Assembly: GCF_000369045.1 (NCBI RefSeq) | Contig: NZ_KB849786.1 | Location: 284,514 to 348,513, forward strand | Direction: 5' to 3' | Length of the DNA stretch: 64,000 bases | DNA from: Acinetobacter pittii ATCC 19004 = CIP 70.29 | GTDB taxonomy: Bacteria > Pseudomonadota > Gammaproteobacteria > Pseudomonadales > Moraxellaceae | Part shown: one piece after another, positions 28,587 through 40,700 of the stretch | Layout of the letters: each line of letters opens with the position of its first letter | Numbering within the stretch: the stretch's first letter is position 1 | Made by a program: the position numbers and the translations under genes | Notes under the pieces: generated by a model | Seen by the model: the letters and a program-made list of their open reading frames with translations, nothing else | Told to the model about the DNA's origin: nothing | Database searches by the model: none

Positions 28587-29906
28587 TTAATGTTCTTTGA
28601 TTTTTGAATGATGCTTGGTATCTTTCATAAAAATATAAATAATGAGAGAAATGAAGATCATGATACTTACATAAATAAAGTACCAAGATTCATGCCCAGC
28701 TTCTTTAAAACTTAAAGCAAAGAACTCTGCTGTTCCGCCAAATAACGTATTGGCAATCGCGTAAGGTAATGCAACTCCTAAAGCGCGAATGTGTGCAGGG
28801 AAGAGCTCAGCTTTAACTACGGCATTAATTGAAGTGTAACCAGTCACCATTACGAGACCCCCAAAACATAACCAGAAAGCTGTCCAGTAGTTATGTGTAT
28901 TTGCGAGTGCATCGAATAGAACGTATGTGAATAAAACACCTGTTATTCCGAAGAAAATCATAAGGGGTTTTCGACCAATGCGATCCGATAAAGCACCCGC
29001 TACAGGCTGTAGACACATAAAAATAAATAGCGCTAAAGTTGTAATTTGAGTAGCTTCAGGTTTGGTAAATCCAGAAGTATTGACCAAATATTTTTGCAGA
29101 TAAGTCGTGTAAGTATAGAAAGCTAAAGTCCCGCCAGCTGTTAAAAACAATACTGTGAACGCTTCTTTCGGATAATGTTTAAATAAAGCAAACATGCCTG
29201 ATTTTGGCTGGTCTGTTTCTGCCTGAGCATTTTTAAAAGATTGAGTTTCTAATAGGCCACGTCGAATGCGGAAAACTACAATAGCAAGTAAAGCCCCGAT
29301 AAAGAAGGGGATACGCCATCCCCAATCATGTAATTGTTCTTCAGTTAATACCATTTGTAATATTAATAGAACACATAGGGCTGTGAGCTGACCAGCAATC
29401 AATGTTACATATTGGAAGCTAGAGAAAAAACCACGTCGATTTCTTTCAGCCATTTCACTTAAATAGGTAGCACTAGCACCATATTCACCGCCTACACTTA
29501 AGCCTTGAATTAAACGAGCGACAACTAAAAGAAGAGGGGCAAATACACCAATACTTTCATAACTTGGTGTCACGGCAATAAGCAGCGAACCTATACACAT
29601 TAACGTGACGGAAAGCGTAAGACCCGCCTTGCGTCCTTTACGGTCTGAATAGATTCCCATAATCCATGCACCGATCGGGCGCATTAAAAAGCCTACAGCA
29701 AAAATTGCAGCCGCTTGAAGGAGTTGAGCTGTCTGGCTACCTTTTGGAAAAAAAGCATGAGCAAAATAGAGCGTGAAAGCTGCATATACATACCAGTCGT
29801 ACCATTCAACAAGGTTACCGGCAGAACCGCCCAAAATTGATTTTAGACGAGTTTTTGTATCTAAATTAGAATGTGGAGTTGTTGCGGTAGAAGGTTGATC
29901 AACCAT
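28587..29906 (-). CDS. MFS transporter, metabolite:H+ symporter (MHS/KgtP-like) family
   Basis: This 439-residue protein has about 12 hydrophobic segments. The start region LKSILGGSAGNLVEWYDWYVYA, then GFLMRPIGAWIMGIYSDRKGRK (the MFS loop 2-3 motif) and RLIQGLSVGGEYGASATYLSEMA, are typical of KgtP, ProP and ShiA relatives, which import organic acids or osmolytes with protons. Alpha-ketoglutarate is a reasonable guess but not proven. The ATG at 29906 has GGAG 6 bases upstream; the frame extends 4 codons further to 29918. Confidence 0.88.
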   Translation of the reverse strand: MVDQPSTATTPHSNLDTKTRLKSILGGSAGNLVEWYDWYVYAAFTLYFAHAFFPKGSQTAQLLQAAAIFAVGFLMRPIGAWIMGIYSDRKGRKAGLTLSVTLMCIGSLLIAVTPSYESIGVFAPLLLVVARLIQGLSVGGEYGASATYLSEMAERNRRGFFSSFQYVTLIAGQLTALCVLLILQMVLTEEQLHDWGWRIPFFIGALLAIVVFRIRRGLLETQSFKNAQAETDQPKSGMFALFKHYPKEAFTVLFLTAGGTLAFYTYTTYLQKYLVNTSGFTKPEATQITTLALFIFMCLQPVAGALSDRIGRKPLMIFFGITGVLFTYVLFDALANTHNYWTAFWLCFGGLVMVTGYTSINAVVKAELFPAHIRALGVALPYAIANTLFGGTAEFFALSFKEAGHESWYFIYVSIMIFISLIIYIFMKDTKHHSKIKEH

Positions 29907-31800
<1,894 letters not shown>

Positions 31801-31954
31801 TTCGTTCTTTAACTGGTTGAATTCACTAGTAGGGTAATCAATTAATGGTTAAACACTTAGTTATTTAAAATTGATTATTCTACTTTTTTGATTGTTGTTT
31901 CATCAATTTGATGTTTTAATTTTTATAAGATCAACAATAAAAAGAAAATGAGAA

Positions 31955-33472
31955 ATGAAAATACAGCCTAATGATTATTCAAAAATATATGACATTGCCG
32001 TGATCGGTGGCGGTATTAATGGCGTCGGTATTGCTAATGATGCAGCAGGCCGTGGACTATCGGTATTTTTATGTGAAAAAGATGATTTAGCTAGTCACAC
32101 TTCATCTGCTAGCAGCAAATTAATTCATGGTGGTCTGCGCTATTTAGAGCATAAAGAGTTTAGATTGGTTAGAGAAGCCTTAGCAGAGCGTGAAGTGTTG
32201 TTGGCTAAAGCTCCACATATTATTAAACCCATGCGCTTTATTATGCCTCATCGACCACATTTACGCCCTGCATGGTTAATTCGGGCGGGCTTGTTTTTTT
32301 ATGATCATTTGGGAAAACGAGAAAAACTATTAGGATCAAATCTTATTTACTTTAAAGAAGATAGTCCTTTAAAACCAGCTATCACACGTGGCTTTGAATA
32401 TTCTGACTGTACTGTAGATGATGCACGTCTTGTAGTGTTAAATGCATTACAAGCCAAAGAGAAAGGTGCCAAAGTCTTAACACGTACGCGTTGTATTAAA
32501 GCTTATAGGGAACAAGAGCTGTGGCATCTGGAGTTACAAAGCGGAGCAGAGTTTTATCAGGTACGTGCAAGAGCTTTGGTGAATGCAGCTGGTCCTTGGG
32601 TTGAAGAAATTATTAGTGAAAACCTAAATTTAGAATCGCCTTATCAAATCCGATTGATCCAAGGAAGTCATATTGTTGTGCCAAAACTATACGATTGTCA
32701 TAAAGCCTTCATTATGCAAAACGAAGATCGACGCATCGTGTTTGCAATTCCGTATTTAGAAAAATATACACTGATTGGTACGACCGATCAGGAATATACA
32801 GGTGATCCACAAAAGGTAGAGATCACAGAGGTAGAAATTGATTACCTCTTAACAGTGACCAATTCACATTTTAAAAAGCAGTTAACTCAAGCTGATATTG
32901 TAAGCCAGTACTCGGGTGTACGTGCTTTATGTGATGATGAATCTGATAATCCTTCAGCGATTACACGTGACTATACCTTGGCATTACAGGCTGAACATAA
33001 AAAAGCACCTTTGTTATCTATATTTGGCGGCAAGATCACGACTTATCGGAAACTGGCAGAGGCTGCTTTAGAAGATCTATCCCCGTTTTTTAGTAATATG
33101 GCAGAGGAGTGGACTGCAGATGAGCCATTACCTGGCGCTGAAAACTGGACAACACTAGATGATTTAACGCATCAGATTCATTCACGTGTAAGTGGAGTTT
33201 CTGAGTCACTTACCAACCGTTGGGCGCATGCATACGGCACAAGAGTCTGGAATATGGTTCGAGAGAGAAATGCAATAGAGCAATTAGGCCAGAATTTTGG
33301 ACATGATTTATTTGAATGCGAAGTCAAATACTTATGTGAATATGAATGGGCAACTACTGCGGAGGATATATTGTGGCGTAGAACAAAACTAGGTCTGGCA
33401 TTTGATGAAAAACAAGTAAAAATATTAGAAGCTTATTTATCTGAGCGTCGACAAAAAGATGATGCCGCATAA
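31955..33472 (+). CDS. glpD: Aerobic glycerol-3-phosphate dehydrogenase
   Basis: This 505-residue FAD enzyme contains DIAVIGGGINGVGIANDAAGRG, SSKLIHGGLRYLE, NAAGPWVEEI, YTLIGTTDQEYTGDP, GVRALCDDE and IFGGKITTYRKLAE. It oxidises glycerol-3-phosphate to dihydroxyacetone phosphate at the inner membrane and passes electrons to quinone. It forms the glycerol catabolic pair with glpK, either co-transcribed or with its own promoter in the 154-base gap. Confidence 0.98.
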   Translation: MKIQPNDYSKIYDIAVIGGGINGVGIANDAAGRGLSVFLCEKDDLASHTSSASSKLIHGGLRYLEHKEFRLVREALAEREVLLAKAPHIIKPMRFIMPHRPHLRPAWLIRAGLFFYDHLGKREKLLGSNLIYFKEDSPLKPAITRGFEYSDCTVDDARLVVLNALQAKEKGAKVLTRTRCIKAYREQELWHLELQSGAEFYQVRARALVNAAGPWVEEIISENLNLESPYQIRLIQGSHIVVPKLYDCHKAFIMQNEDRRIVFAIPYLEKYTLIGTTDQEYTGDPQKVEITEVEIDYLLTVTNSHFKKQLTQADIVSQYSGVRALCDDESDNPSAITRDYTLALQAEHKKAPLLSIFGGKITTYRKLAEAALEDLSPFFSNMAEEWTADEPLPGAENWTTLDDLTHQIHSRVSGVSESLTNRWAHAYGTRVWNMVRERNAIEQLGQNFGHDLFECEVKYLCEYEWATTAEDILWRRTKLGLAFDEKQVKILEAYLSERRQKDDAA

Positions 33473-33473
33473 T

Positions 33474-33503
33474 AAAAAAGGTCGCACATGGCGACCTTTT
33501 TTA
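33474..33503. terminator. Bidirectional terminator between glpD and pckG
   Basis: GGTCGC-ACATG-GCGACC (33480-33496) is flanked by A and T runs. Confidence 0.88.
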
Positions 33504-33513
33504 TATATAGCAA

Positions 33514-35346
33514 TTAGAAGCCAGTTTTTACAGCTTCAAGTAAAGCTGCTTGACGTTCTTTTAATGCTTTTGGTAAGCGATCACCGAGTTTATTAAATAA
33601 ATCAGTGTGGCTTTCAATTTCAGTAATCCACTGATCTTTATCTTGAGCTGTGATTAGGTCAAATTCTTCTTTAGAGAATTCAGTACCTTCCCAGTTCAAG
33701 TCGTCATATGTTGGAACAAGGCCAATTGGTGTTTCAACAGCGTTTGCACGACCTTCACAACGATCAATGATCCACTCAAGAACACGCATGTTTTGACCGA
33801 AACCAGGCCATACGAAGTTGCCTTCAGCATCACGACGGAACCAGTTTACATTAAAGATTTTTGGTAATTTATTACCAGCTGCTTCAGCTTTTGTACTTAC
33901 TTGTTGACCAAGGCTTAACCAGTGATCAAAGTAGTCAGCCATGTTATAGCCAGCAAATGGAAGCATCGCGAATGGGTCACGACGAACGATACCTTGTTGA
34001 CCAACAGCAGCAGCAGTAGTTTCAGAACCCATAGTTGCCGCTTTATATACACCGTCAACCCAATCGAAAGCTTCAGAAACTAAAGGAACCGTATCTGCAC
34101 GGCGACCGCCGAAGATAAATGCAGAAATTGGAACGCCTGCTGGATTTTCCCAGTCAGCATCGATAGAAGGGCATTGACCAGCTGCAACAGTGAAGCGAGC
34201 ATTTGGATGCGCTGCTTTTTCACCATTTACATGAGGTTGACCTTTCCAGTTAGTTAAGTTTGTTGGAACTTCTTTAGAAAGACCTTCCCACCATACTTGA
34301 CCATCTTCAGTTACTGCTACGTTTGTATAGATAACATCTTTGTGAAGAGTTGCCATACAGTTCGGGTTAGTCTTGGTATTTGTACCAGGAGCTACACCGA
34401 AGAAACCAGCTTCAGGGTTAATCGCATATAAACGACCATCTTCACCTGGTTTGATCCAAGCAATATCGTCACCTACAGTTTCGATTTTCCAACCTTCATA
34501 ACCTGCTGGTGGAATTAACATTGCAAAGTTTGTTTTACCACATGCAGACGGGAATGCTGCAGCGATGTAGTGTTTTTCACCTTGAGGGTTAGTTACACCA
34601 AGAATAAGCATGTGTTCAGCTAACCAACCTTGTTCGCGTCCCATGACAGAAGCGATACGAAGAGCTAAACATTTTTTGCCAAGTAATGCGTTACCGCCGT
34701 AACCAGAACCGAAAGACCAGATTTCACGAGTTTCTGGGTAATGAACGATATATTTTTCAGGGTTACATGGCCAAGCAACGTCTTGTTGACCTTCAGCAAG
34801 TGGAGCACCTACTGTATGTACGCAAGGAACAAACTCGCCGTCTGTACCTAATACGTCATAAACTGCTTTACCCATACGTGCCATTTTACGCATGCTAACA
34901 GCAACGTAAGGAGAGTCAGTTAACTCAATACCGATATGAGCAATATGGCTACCTAAAGGACCCATTGAGAAAGGAACAACGTACATTGTACGGCCTTCCA
35001 TTGAGCCTTCAAATAAACCATTTAATTTTTCACGCATAACAGCTGGGTTTTCCCAGTTGTTTGTCGCACCAGCATCTTCTTTATTTTGAGAGCAGATGTA
35101 AGTACGGTCTTCAACACGTGCAACGTCAGATGGGTCAGAATTTGCAAGATAAGAACCAGGATGTTTTTCTTGGTTTAATTTCTGCATGGTGCCGTTAGCG
35201 ATCATCAAGTCGATTAGACGTTGATACTCTTCTTCGCTTCCGTCACACCATTCGATTTTTGCTGGTTTGGTTAAGTTTGCAATTTCTTCAACCCATGCGA
35301 TAAGCTTAGGATGACGAACGAATTCTGGTGCGTTCACTGTGGTCAT
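33514..35346 (-). CDS. pckG: Phosphoenolpyruvate carboxykinase (GTP)
   Basis: The 610 residues give full GTP-type PEPCK length. Motifs include [23 protein letters not shown], the P-loop [15 protein letters not shown] with the reactive Cys of this family, [25 protein letters not shown], and [17 protein letters not shown]. It converts oxaloacetate and GTP to phosphoenolpyruvate, the entry to gluconeogenesis. The ATG is preceded by AGG. Its upstream region is long and AT-rich. Confidence 0.98.
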   Translation of the reverse strand: MTTVNAPEFVRHPKLIAWVEEIANLTKPAKIEWCDGSEEEYQRLIDLMIANGTMQKLNQEKHPGSYLANSDPSDVARVEDRTYICSQNKEDAGATNNWENPAVMREKLNGLFEGSMEGRTMYVVPFSMGPLGSHIAHIGIELTDSPYVAVSMRKMARMGKAVYDVLGTDGEFVPCVHTVGAPLAEGQQDVAWPCNPEKYIVHYPETREIWSFGSGYGGNALLGKKCLALRIASVMGREQGWLAEHMLILGVTNPQGEKHYIAAAFPSACGKTNFAMLIPPAGYEGWKIETVGDDIAWIKPGEDGRLYAINPEAGFFGVAPGTNTKTNPNCMATLHKDVIYTNVAVTEDGQVWWEGLSKEVPTNLTNWKGQPHVNGEKAAHPNARFTVAAGQCPSIDADWENPAGVPISAFIFGGRRADTVPLVSEAFDWVDGVYKAATMGSETTAAAVGQQGIVRRDPFAMLPFAGYNMADYFDHWLSLGQQVSTKAEAAGNKLPKIFNVNWFRRDAEGNFVWPGFGQNMRVLEWIIDRCEGRANAVETPIGLVPTYDDLNWEGTEFSKEEFDLITAQDKDQWITEIESHTDLFNKLGDRLPKALKERQAALLEAVKTGF

Positions 35347-35713
35347 GGTGAGGCCTATTCAAAATATGTACAACGTACAAGTCATTCATTGAGAGGTACA
35401 ATGAAAGATCAAATAAAAAAGTGGCTGTATTAAAGCACAAAATCATAAAAAAAATAAGACTAAAGACTAAGAAATAGATATTTTACTTTTATATATTTTT
35501 CTCATTTAAATCATTAACTTGTAGTTTTTTACAATATCTTATTCTCAATATTTTTATGTTGTATGTATGTTATTTATATTATTTATTTCCTTAAAAATCA
35601 ACAGCTTGATTCTTATTTTTTTCTTGAGAATTATTATTGATTAAACAAATGATCTTCATTCAAAATTTACATAAAGAGACTTTTATTAGGCGTTTTTATA
35701 TACAATATTCAGG
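35347..35713. other. AT-rich divergent intergenic region
   Basis: These 367 bases separate divergent pckG and the lipid kinase gene. The composition is very AT-rich (35440-35700), with no open frame and no strong hairpin. It presumably carries both promoters, but I could not single one out. Confidence 0.4.
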
Positions 35714-35737
35714 ATGAATCCCTCTAAGATAATAAAA

Positions 35738-36676
35738 ATGCGGACTTTAAAACCTCTCTCTATCATTTATAACCAAAAGTCGGGTTTTCATGCGTCAAAA
35801 CATGAAGATATGTATGAACAGTTAATGACCGTGTTCACCGAATTTGGTTTTGAAATACAAGTTTTTGAATTAGCGGAAGATGTTTCTTTTGATGATTTGA
35901 TGAGTCAAGTAATTCATCGGCATAGCCAAAATGCAAACTTAGGTGTTGTTGTTGCAGCGGGTGGGGATGGAACATTAAATGCGGTAGCATCAAAACTTAG
36001 ACATACTCATATCCCTATGGGAATTTTACCTTTGGGAACTTTTAATTATGTCGCTAAAGTTTTAGATATTCCCTTAGATTTGTTAGAAGCTGCTGAAGTC
36101 ATCGCTACAGGTACACCACGCTCTGTACATATTGCGACAATTAATGACCATGTTTATTTAAATAATGCGAGTCTAGGACTTTATCCATTATTTATAAAGA
36201 AACGTGAGCTTTATAATAAATATTTAGGACGCTTACCTTTACATGCCTATACCTCAGCTCTGGATGTTTTATTAAGAGAAAATAAATCCATGAAACTTTC
36301 CGTCACAGTTGATGGCAAGAAATATCCAGTCAAAACCCCTCTAATTTTCTTTGGTAATAACCAGTTGCAGTTGTGTGATATGAAATTAAGAATTGCCGAA
36401 TGTGCAGCACAAGGTCGGGTCGCTGGAGTAGTCATTACGAAAAGTGATAGGCTTAGTTTATTAAACATGTTGTGGCAGTGGATTCAAGGCAAAGTAGAAG
36501 AGACACAAGATGTTTATAGTTTTTGTGCAGATCATGTGGTGGTAGATTGTGCAAAAAGATCAAAACTTACAGTAGCTTTAGATGGTGAAATATTAGAGAT
36601 GAAAGCACCTTTAAATTTCTCTGTAGAAAAGAATGCTTTAAATATTATGGTGCCAAATGTTGTTACATCTGTCTGA
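35738..36676 (+). CDS. Diacylglycerol/lipid kinase family protein (DAGKc domain)
   Basis: The product has about 312 residues from the ATG at 35738 (MRTLKPL); an ATG 24 bases upstream is possible. The DAGK catalytic domain contains VVAAGGDGTLNAVASKL with the GGDGT nucleotide-binding motif, MGILPLGTFNYVAKVL, and a C-terminal VALDGEILEMKAPL. The family (YegS/DgkB/LCB5-like) phosphorylates diacylglycerol or related lipids. Its 3' end overlaps the next gene by 20 bases, indicating a coupled pair. Confidence 0.85.
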   Translation: MRTLKPLSIIYNQKSGFHASKHEDMYEQLMTVFTEFGFEIQVFELAEDVSFDDLMSQVIHRHSQNANLGVVVAAGGDGTLNAVASKLRHTHIPMGILPLGTFNYVAKVLDIPLDLLEAAEVIATGTPRSVHIATINDHVYLNNASLGLYPLFIKKRELYNKYLGRLPLHAYTSALDVLLRENKSMKLSVTVDGKKYPVKTPLIFFGNNQLQLCDMKLRIAECAAQGRVAGVVITKSDRLSLLNMLWQWIQGKVEETQDVYSFCADHVVVDCAKRSKLTVALDGEILEMKAPLNFSVEKNALNIMVPNVVTSV

Positions 36677-37415
36677 TCTGCATTTTGGAACAGAAATTGA
36701 GGCATGTTTAGATGCAATCCGACTTTTTTGCACTCAACATAAACCTGAAGTCATTGTGGTGAGTGGTGATATTACTCAACGTGCCCGATATCAACAGTTT
36801 TATAAATGCCGTCAGTTTTTAGATAGCCTTAATATTCCTTATCTTGTTGTTCCTGGTAATCATGATATTCCGTTGTACCATGTCTGGAACCGTTTTTTTT
36901 CACCCTTTACTCGCTACCAATATTTTTTTGGCCAGCTTGAACCGACTTTAGAAACTGAACATTTTTATATTGTTGGGGTGAATAGTATTCGCCGTCGTTA
37001 TCATACTCGTGGACATATTTCGATTGAGCAAATTCAAACTACATATGAGCGATTACAGCAAGCGCCAGCGGATAAAATCAAATTAGTTGTTTTCCATCAA
37101 CCTTTTTATACTCCACCTGATGATGAGCATGGTATTAAAGATTGTCCTGTATTAGGAAAAATGGCACTCGAAAAATGGAGTACAACGGGACTATTTGGAA
37201 TGTTACACGGGCATTTACATAAAACTGCTGTATATGATTTAACGCAAATTTATCAGTTAAAGATAGATTATCCTATTTATGATATTCATGCAGGAACAGC
37301 AACTTCTAGCCGTTTGCATTATCATGTTCCAAATAGTTTTAATGTCATTTCAAATGAAGGAAAAATTAATCATTATTGGTTTAATTACGATTTAAAGATT
37401 TTTCAATTAATTTAA
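36657..37415 (+). CDS. Calcineurin-like metallophosphoesterase
   Basis: This 252-residue protein has the full metallophosphoesterase set: SDLHFG near residue 7 (DxH), VVSGDIT, VPGNHD and MLHGHLHK. The family hydrolyses phosphodiesters or monoesters with two metals (Icc/CpdA-like length). It lacks a signal peptide. It overlaps the lipid kinase gene by 20 bases, so the two proteins may act on the same phospholipid or nucleotide pathway; that is inference. I see no terminator after it. Confidence 0.88.
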   Translation: MLLHLSDLHFGTEIEACLDAIRLFCTQHKPEVIVVSGDITQRARYQQFYKCRQFLDSLNIPYLVVPGNHDIPLYHVWNRFFSPFTRYQYFFGQLEPTLETEHFYIVGVNSIRRRYHTRGHISIEQIQTTYERLQQAPADKIKLVVFHQPFYTPPDDEHGIKDCPVLGKMALEKWSTTGLFGMLHGHLHKTAVYDLTQIYQLKIDYPIYDIHAGTATSSRLHYHVPNSFNVISNEGKINHYWFNYDLKIFQLI

Positions 37416-37718
37416 TTTATAAAAACTATATAAGACATTTAACTTAAGAGTAGATTGATAAAATTTTATCCATTACAATGCCTAAGCTTTAAATTCTATA
37501 TATGGGGAATAGGAAAACATTCTAAATGTTTTATCATTTTAAAAATAATATTAATGGATACATAAAAAATTTTTAACTATATAAAAAGCCGCGATTTAAA
37601 GTAGCTACAATAAGGGTTTAGTGTTTTATGATAGTTAATAATATTTGATTAAATGAGTATCTATTTATCTTAATATTTTAGAATAACTTAATAATATTTA
37701 AAATTTCATGGTGGAAAA
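37416..37718. other. Upstream region of the giant adhesin gene
   Basis: This AT-rich 303-base spacer has no open frame. It contains a 19-base palindrome (AAAACATT-CTA-AATGTTTT, 37514-37532) and ends with GGTGG just before the adhesin ATG. The region may govern adhesin expression. Confidence 0.5.
37514..37532. promoter_or_regulatory. 19-base palindrome upstream of adhesin gene
   Basis: AAAACATT and AATGTTTT are perfect inverted arms around CTA, about 190 bases before the start codon. It could be a dimeric regulator site, but chance in AT-rich DNA is possible. Confidence 0.35.
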
Positions 37719-40700
37719 ATGGTACAAGTATCATTAATGGCAAATAATGCTTCAAAAAATAATACAGTTGATATTAATGTAGGCCAGACAAAAAATATTG
37801 TAGTAAATCCTAAAGAAGTCGCAAAAATCGATATAAATCCAGAAAAAATTTCTTCAATAACAAGAGAAGGAAACAGTGCAATTGTTCATCTAAAAGATGG
37901 AACTGAAATTGTTTTAGAAAACTATTTTATTAGCGAAAACCCGCAAATTCTTTTAAATGAAGGGCAGAGTTATTGGGCTGCTAATCTGGGAGAAGATGCT
38001 AGCGGACAGACCACTGTTAATTATTTAGAATTAAAAGATACGCCAAAGCTTATTGATAGTTCATCTTCTGTACCCCTTTGGTCTTGGGTAGTCAGCGCTT
38101 TAGCAGGAGCAGGAACAATTGCTTTATTGTCTCGGAACGATTCTAAAGATACGACACCTCCTGAGCCAGGTACTTTGAATCTTAATAATTTTTTAGATTC
38201 TGGGGGATCAACTGCAGACCAGATTACTCAGGATAAAAACTTTAATTTAAAGCTTGAAGGACAGGAAAGTGGAAGCCGAGTAACATATTTGGTCTCTACC
38301 GATGATGGTAAGACTTGGCAAGAAACAACAGTAACTCAAAAAGATTTAGTGGATGGAAGTTATCTTTACAAAGCTGTAGTGACAGATCGAGCTGGAAATG
38401 CATCGGAAACTGCTATACAAAAAGTGGTTGTGGATACCACAGCGCCGCAAGCAGGTGAACTGACTTTATCTGCTTTGGCTGATACGAGTATTTCGGCAAC
38501 TGATCAGATTACGCAAGATAAAAACTTCAATTTAAAGCTTGAAGGACAGGAAAGTGGCAGCCAAGTAACGTATTTAGTTTCTATCGATGATGGTAAAACT
38601 TGGCAGGAAACAACTGTTACTCAAAAAGATTTGGCTGATGGTATTTATCAATTTAAAGCTTTAGTAACCGACGTTGCAGGCAACATATCTGAAACCAGTG
38701 TGCAAAAAGTCGTTGTGGATACCACAGCGCCGCAAGCAGGTGAACTGACTTTAGCTGCTTTGGCTGATACGGGCATTTCAGCAACTGATCAAATTACGCA
38801 AGATAAAACTTTTGATTTAAAGATTAGCGGACAAGAAGTAAATAGCCAAATCATTTACTGGATATCTAAAGATGAAGGAAAGACTTGGCAGGAAACAACA
38901 GTAGCTCAAAAAGATTTGGCGGATGGTGTTTACCAATATAAAGCAGTAGTAATCGACGTTGCAGGTAATACATCAGAAACCGCTATACAAAAAGTCGTTG
39001 TGGATACCACAGCGCCGCAAGCAGGTGAACTGACTCTATCTGATTTGAGCGATACAGGTGTTTCAGCAACCGATCAGATTACGCAAGATAAAACTTTTGA
39101 TTTAAAGATTAGTGGACAAGAAGTCAATAGCCAAATCACTTATTGGATATCGAAAGATGATGGAAAGACGTGGCAGGAAACAACAGTAGTTCAAAAAGAT
39201 TTAACCGATGGGGTTTACCAATATAAAGCTATAGTTACAGATATTGCAGGCAATACATCAGAAACCGCTATACAAAAAATCGTTGTAGATACTACCGCAC
39301 CACAAGCAGGTGAACTAACTTTATCTGATTTGAGTGATACAGGTGTTTCAGCAACCGATCAAATTACGCAAGATAATAATTTTACTTTGAAGCTAGCTCA
39401 ACCGATTGTAATCGGAGAGCAAGCTGCTTTATTAGACCACTATGAAGTCTCTACCGATGAAGGAAAAACTTGGCAGGAGACAACAGCTGATCAAAAAAAT
39501 TTAGCTGATGGTAGTTATCTCTATAAAGCCGTAGTAACGGATCTTGCAGGCAACACATCAGAAACTGGTGTGGAAAAGGTAATTATAGATAATTCTTTAA
39601 ATATTGAATCAACTACAGTAACTGTAAAGCCGATTACTGAAGACAATACAATAAGCCTAGTTGAAAAAGATCAAGTTATTTCTATAAGACTGGAAGTAGA
39701 TAATCTACCAACAGATTTAAATAGCTCACTGACATCAGTAAATACGACTCTAAACGATGTTGTGTATAACTTTCATTTTGATGAAGTTACCCAAGAGTGG
39801 GTTACTGAAATTCCAGCAGAGTTTTTGTGGTCAGAAGAATCGCAAACCAATATATCAACTGATATTAGTCTTACTGATCAAGCTGGCAATACAGCTATTA
39901 TTAAACAGACCCAAAATTATAATGTAGATCATACTCCAAATTCGCCAACTCTAGATTCACTAACTTTCAACAATATAGATGGAGCTATCATTTCAGGTAG
40001 CGCATATAAAGGAAGTAAAGTTGATATCTATAATAAAAATGGTGATTGGCTTGCAACTACAATAGCTAATGAGGAGGGTAAATTTACTTTACAAGACCTT
40101 TCTATTAGTACTAATCAAGAAATTTATGCGGTCGCTACTTATAATGGATACAGCAGTGAAAATTCGTCAATTAGCCTAGTTACTGAAGTTCCTGCTATTA
40201 GTATTACAAGAATTAGTCCAGAAGGTGTGATCACTGGTTATGCGACCGAAGGCAGTCATTTTATTGTAAAAGATCAGAATGGAAATATTCTACAAGAGTT
40301 TAACTCCATTGCATTTGAGGGTTCAGGTATTACGCCTTTTAGTGTAATGGCATTAGGTGAGGTCAGACCATTTACTTTGACCCTCAACCAACCTTTAGAG
40401 GAAGGTACTCAAATTATTATCTCTACAGATAAAGATAATATTTCAGGCCATCCACAATATATTACCGCAGACTATACTCCAGCAGTATTTTTAGAAACTC
40501 CACAATTTGATATTAGTGGTGAAACTTTATCAGTACATGTTAATGAGCCGAACAGCTTTATTCGTGCATTTTCTGGAGAGGGCAATTTAATTGCTACAGG
40601 TTTTACCGATGAACAAGGCTTTGCAAGTTTACAGGTATTCCAATTTTTAAAAGAAGGTGAGTCGGTTACCGTACAAGTAGTAGATAAAAATCAAAATACG

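Noticed and set aside
35862..36047. Second sphingosine-kinase-like gene or frameshift in the lipid kinase
   Set aside because: The kinase frame is continuous with all expected motifs; no break is visible.
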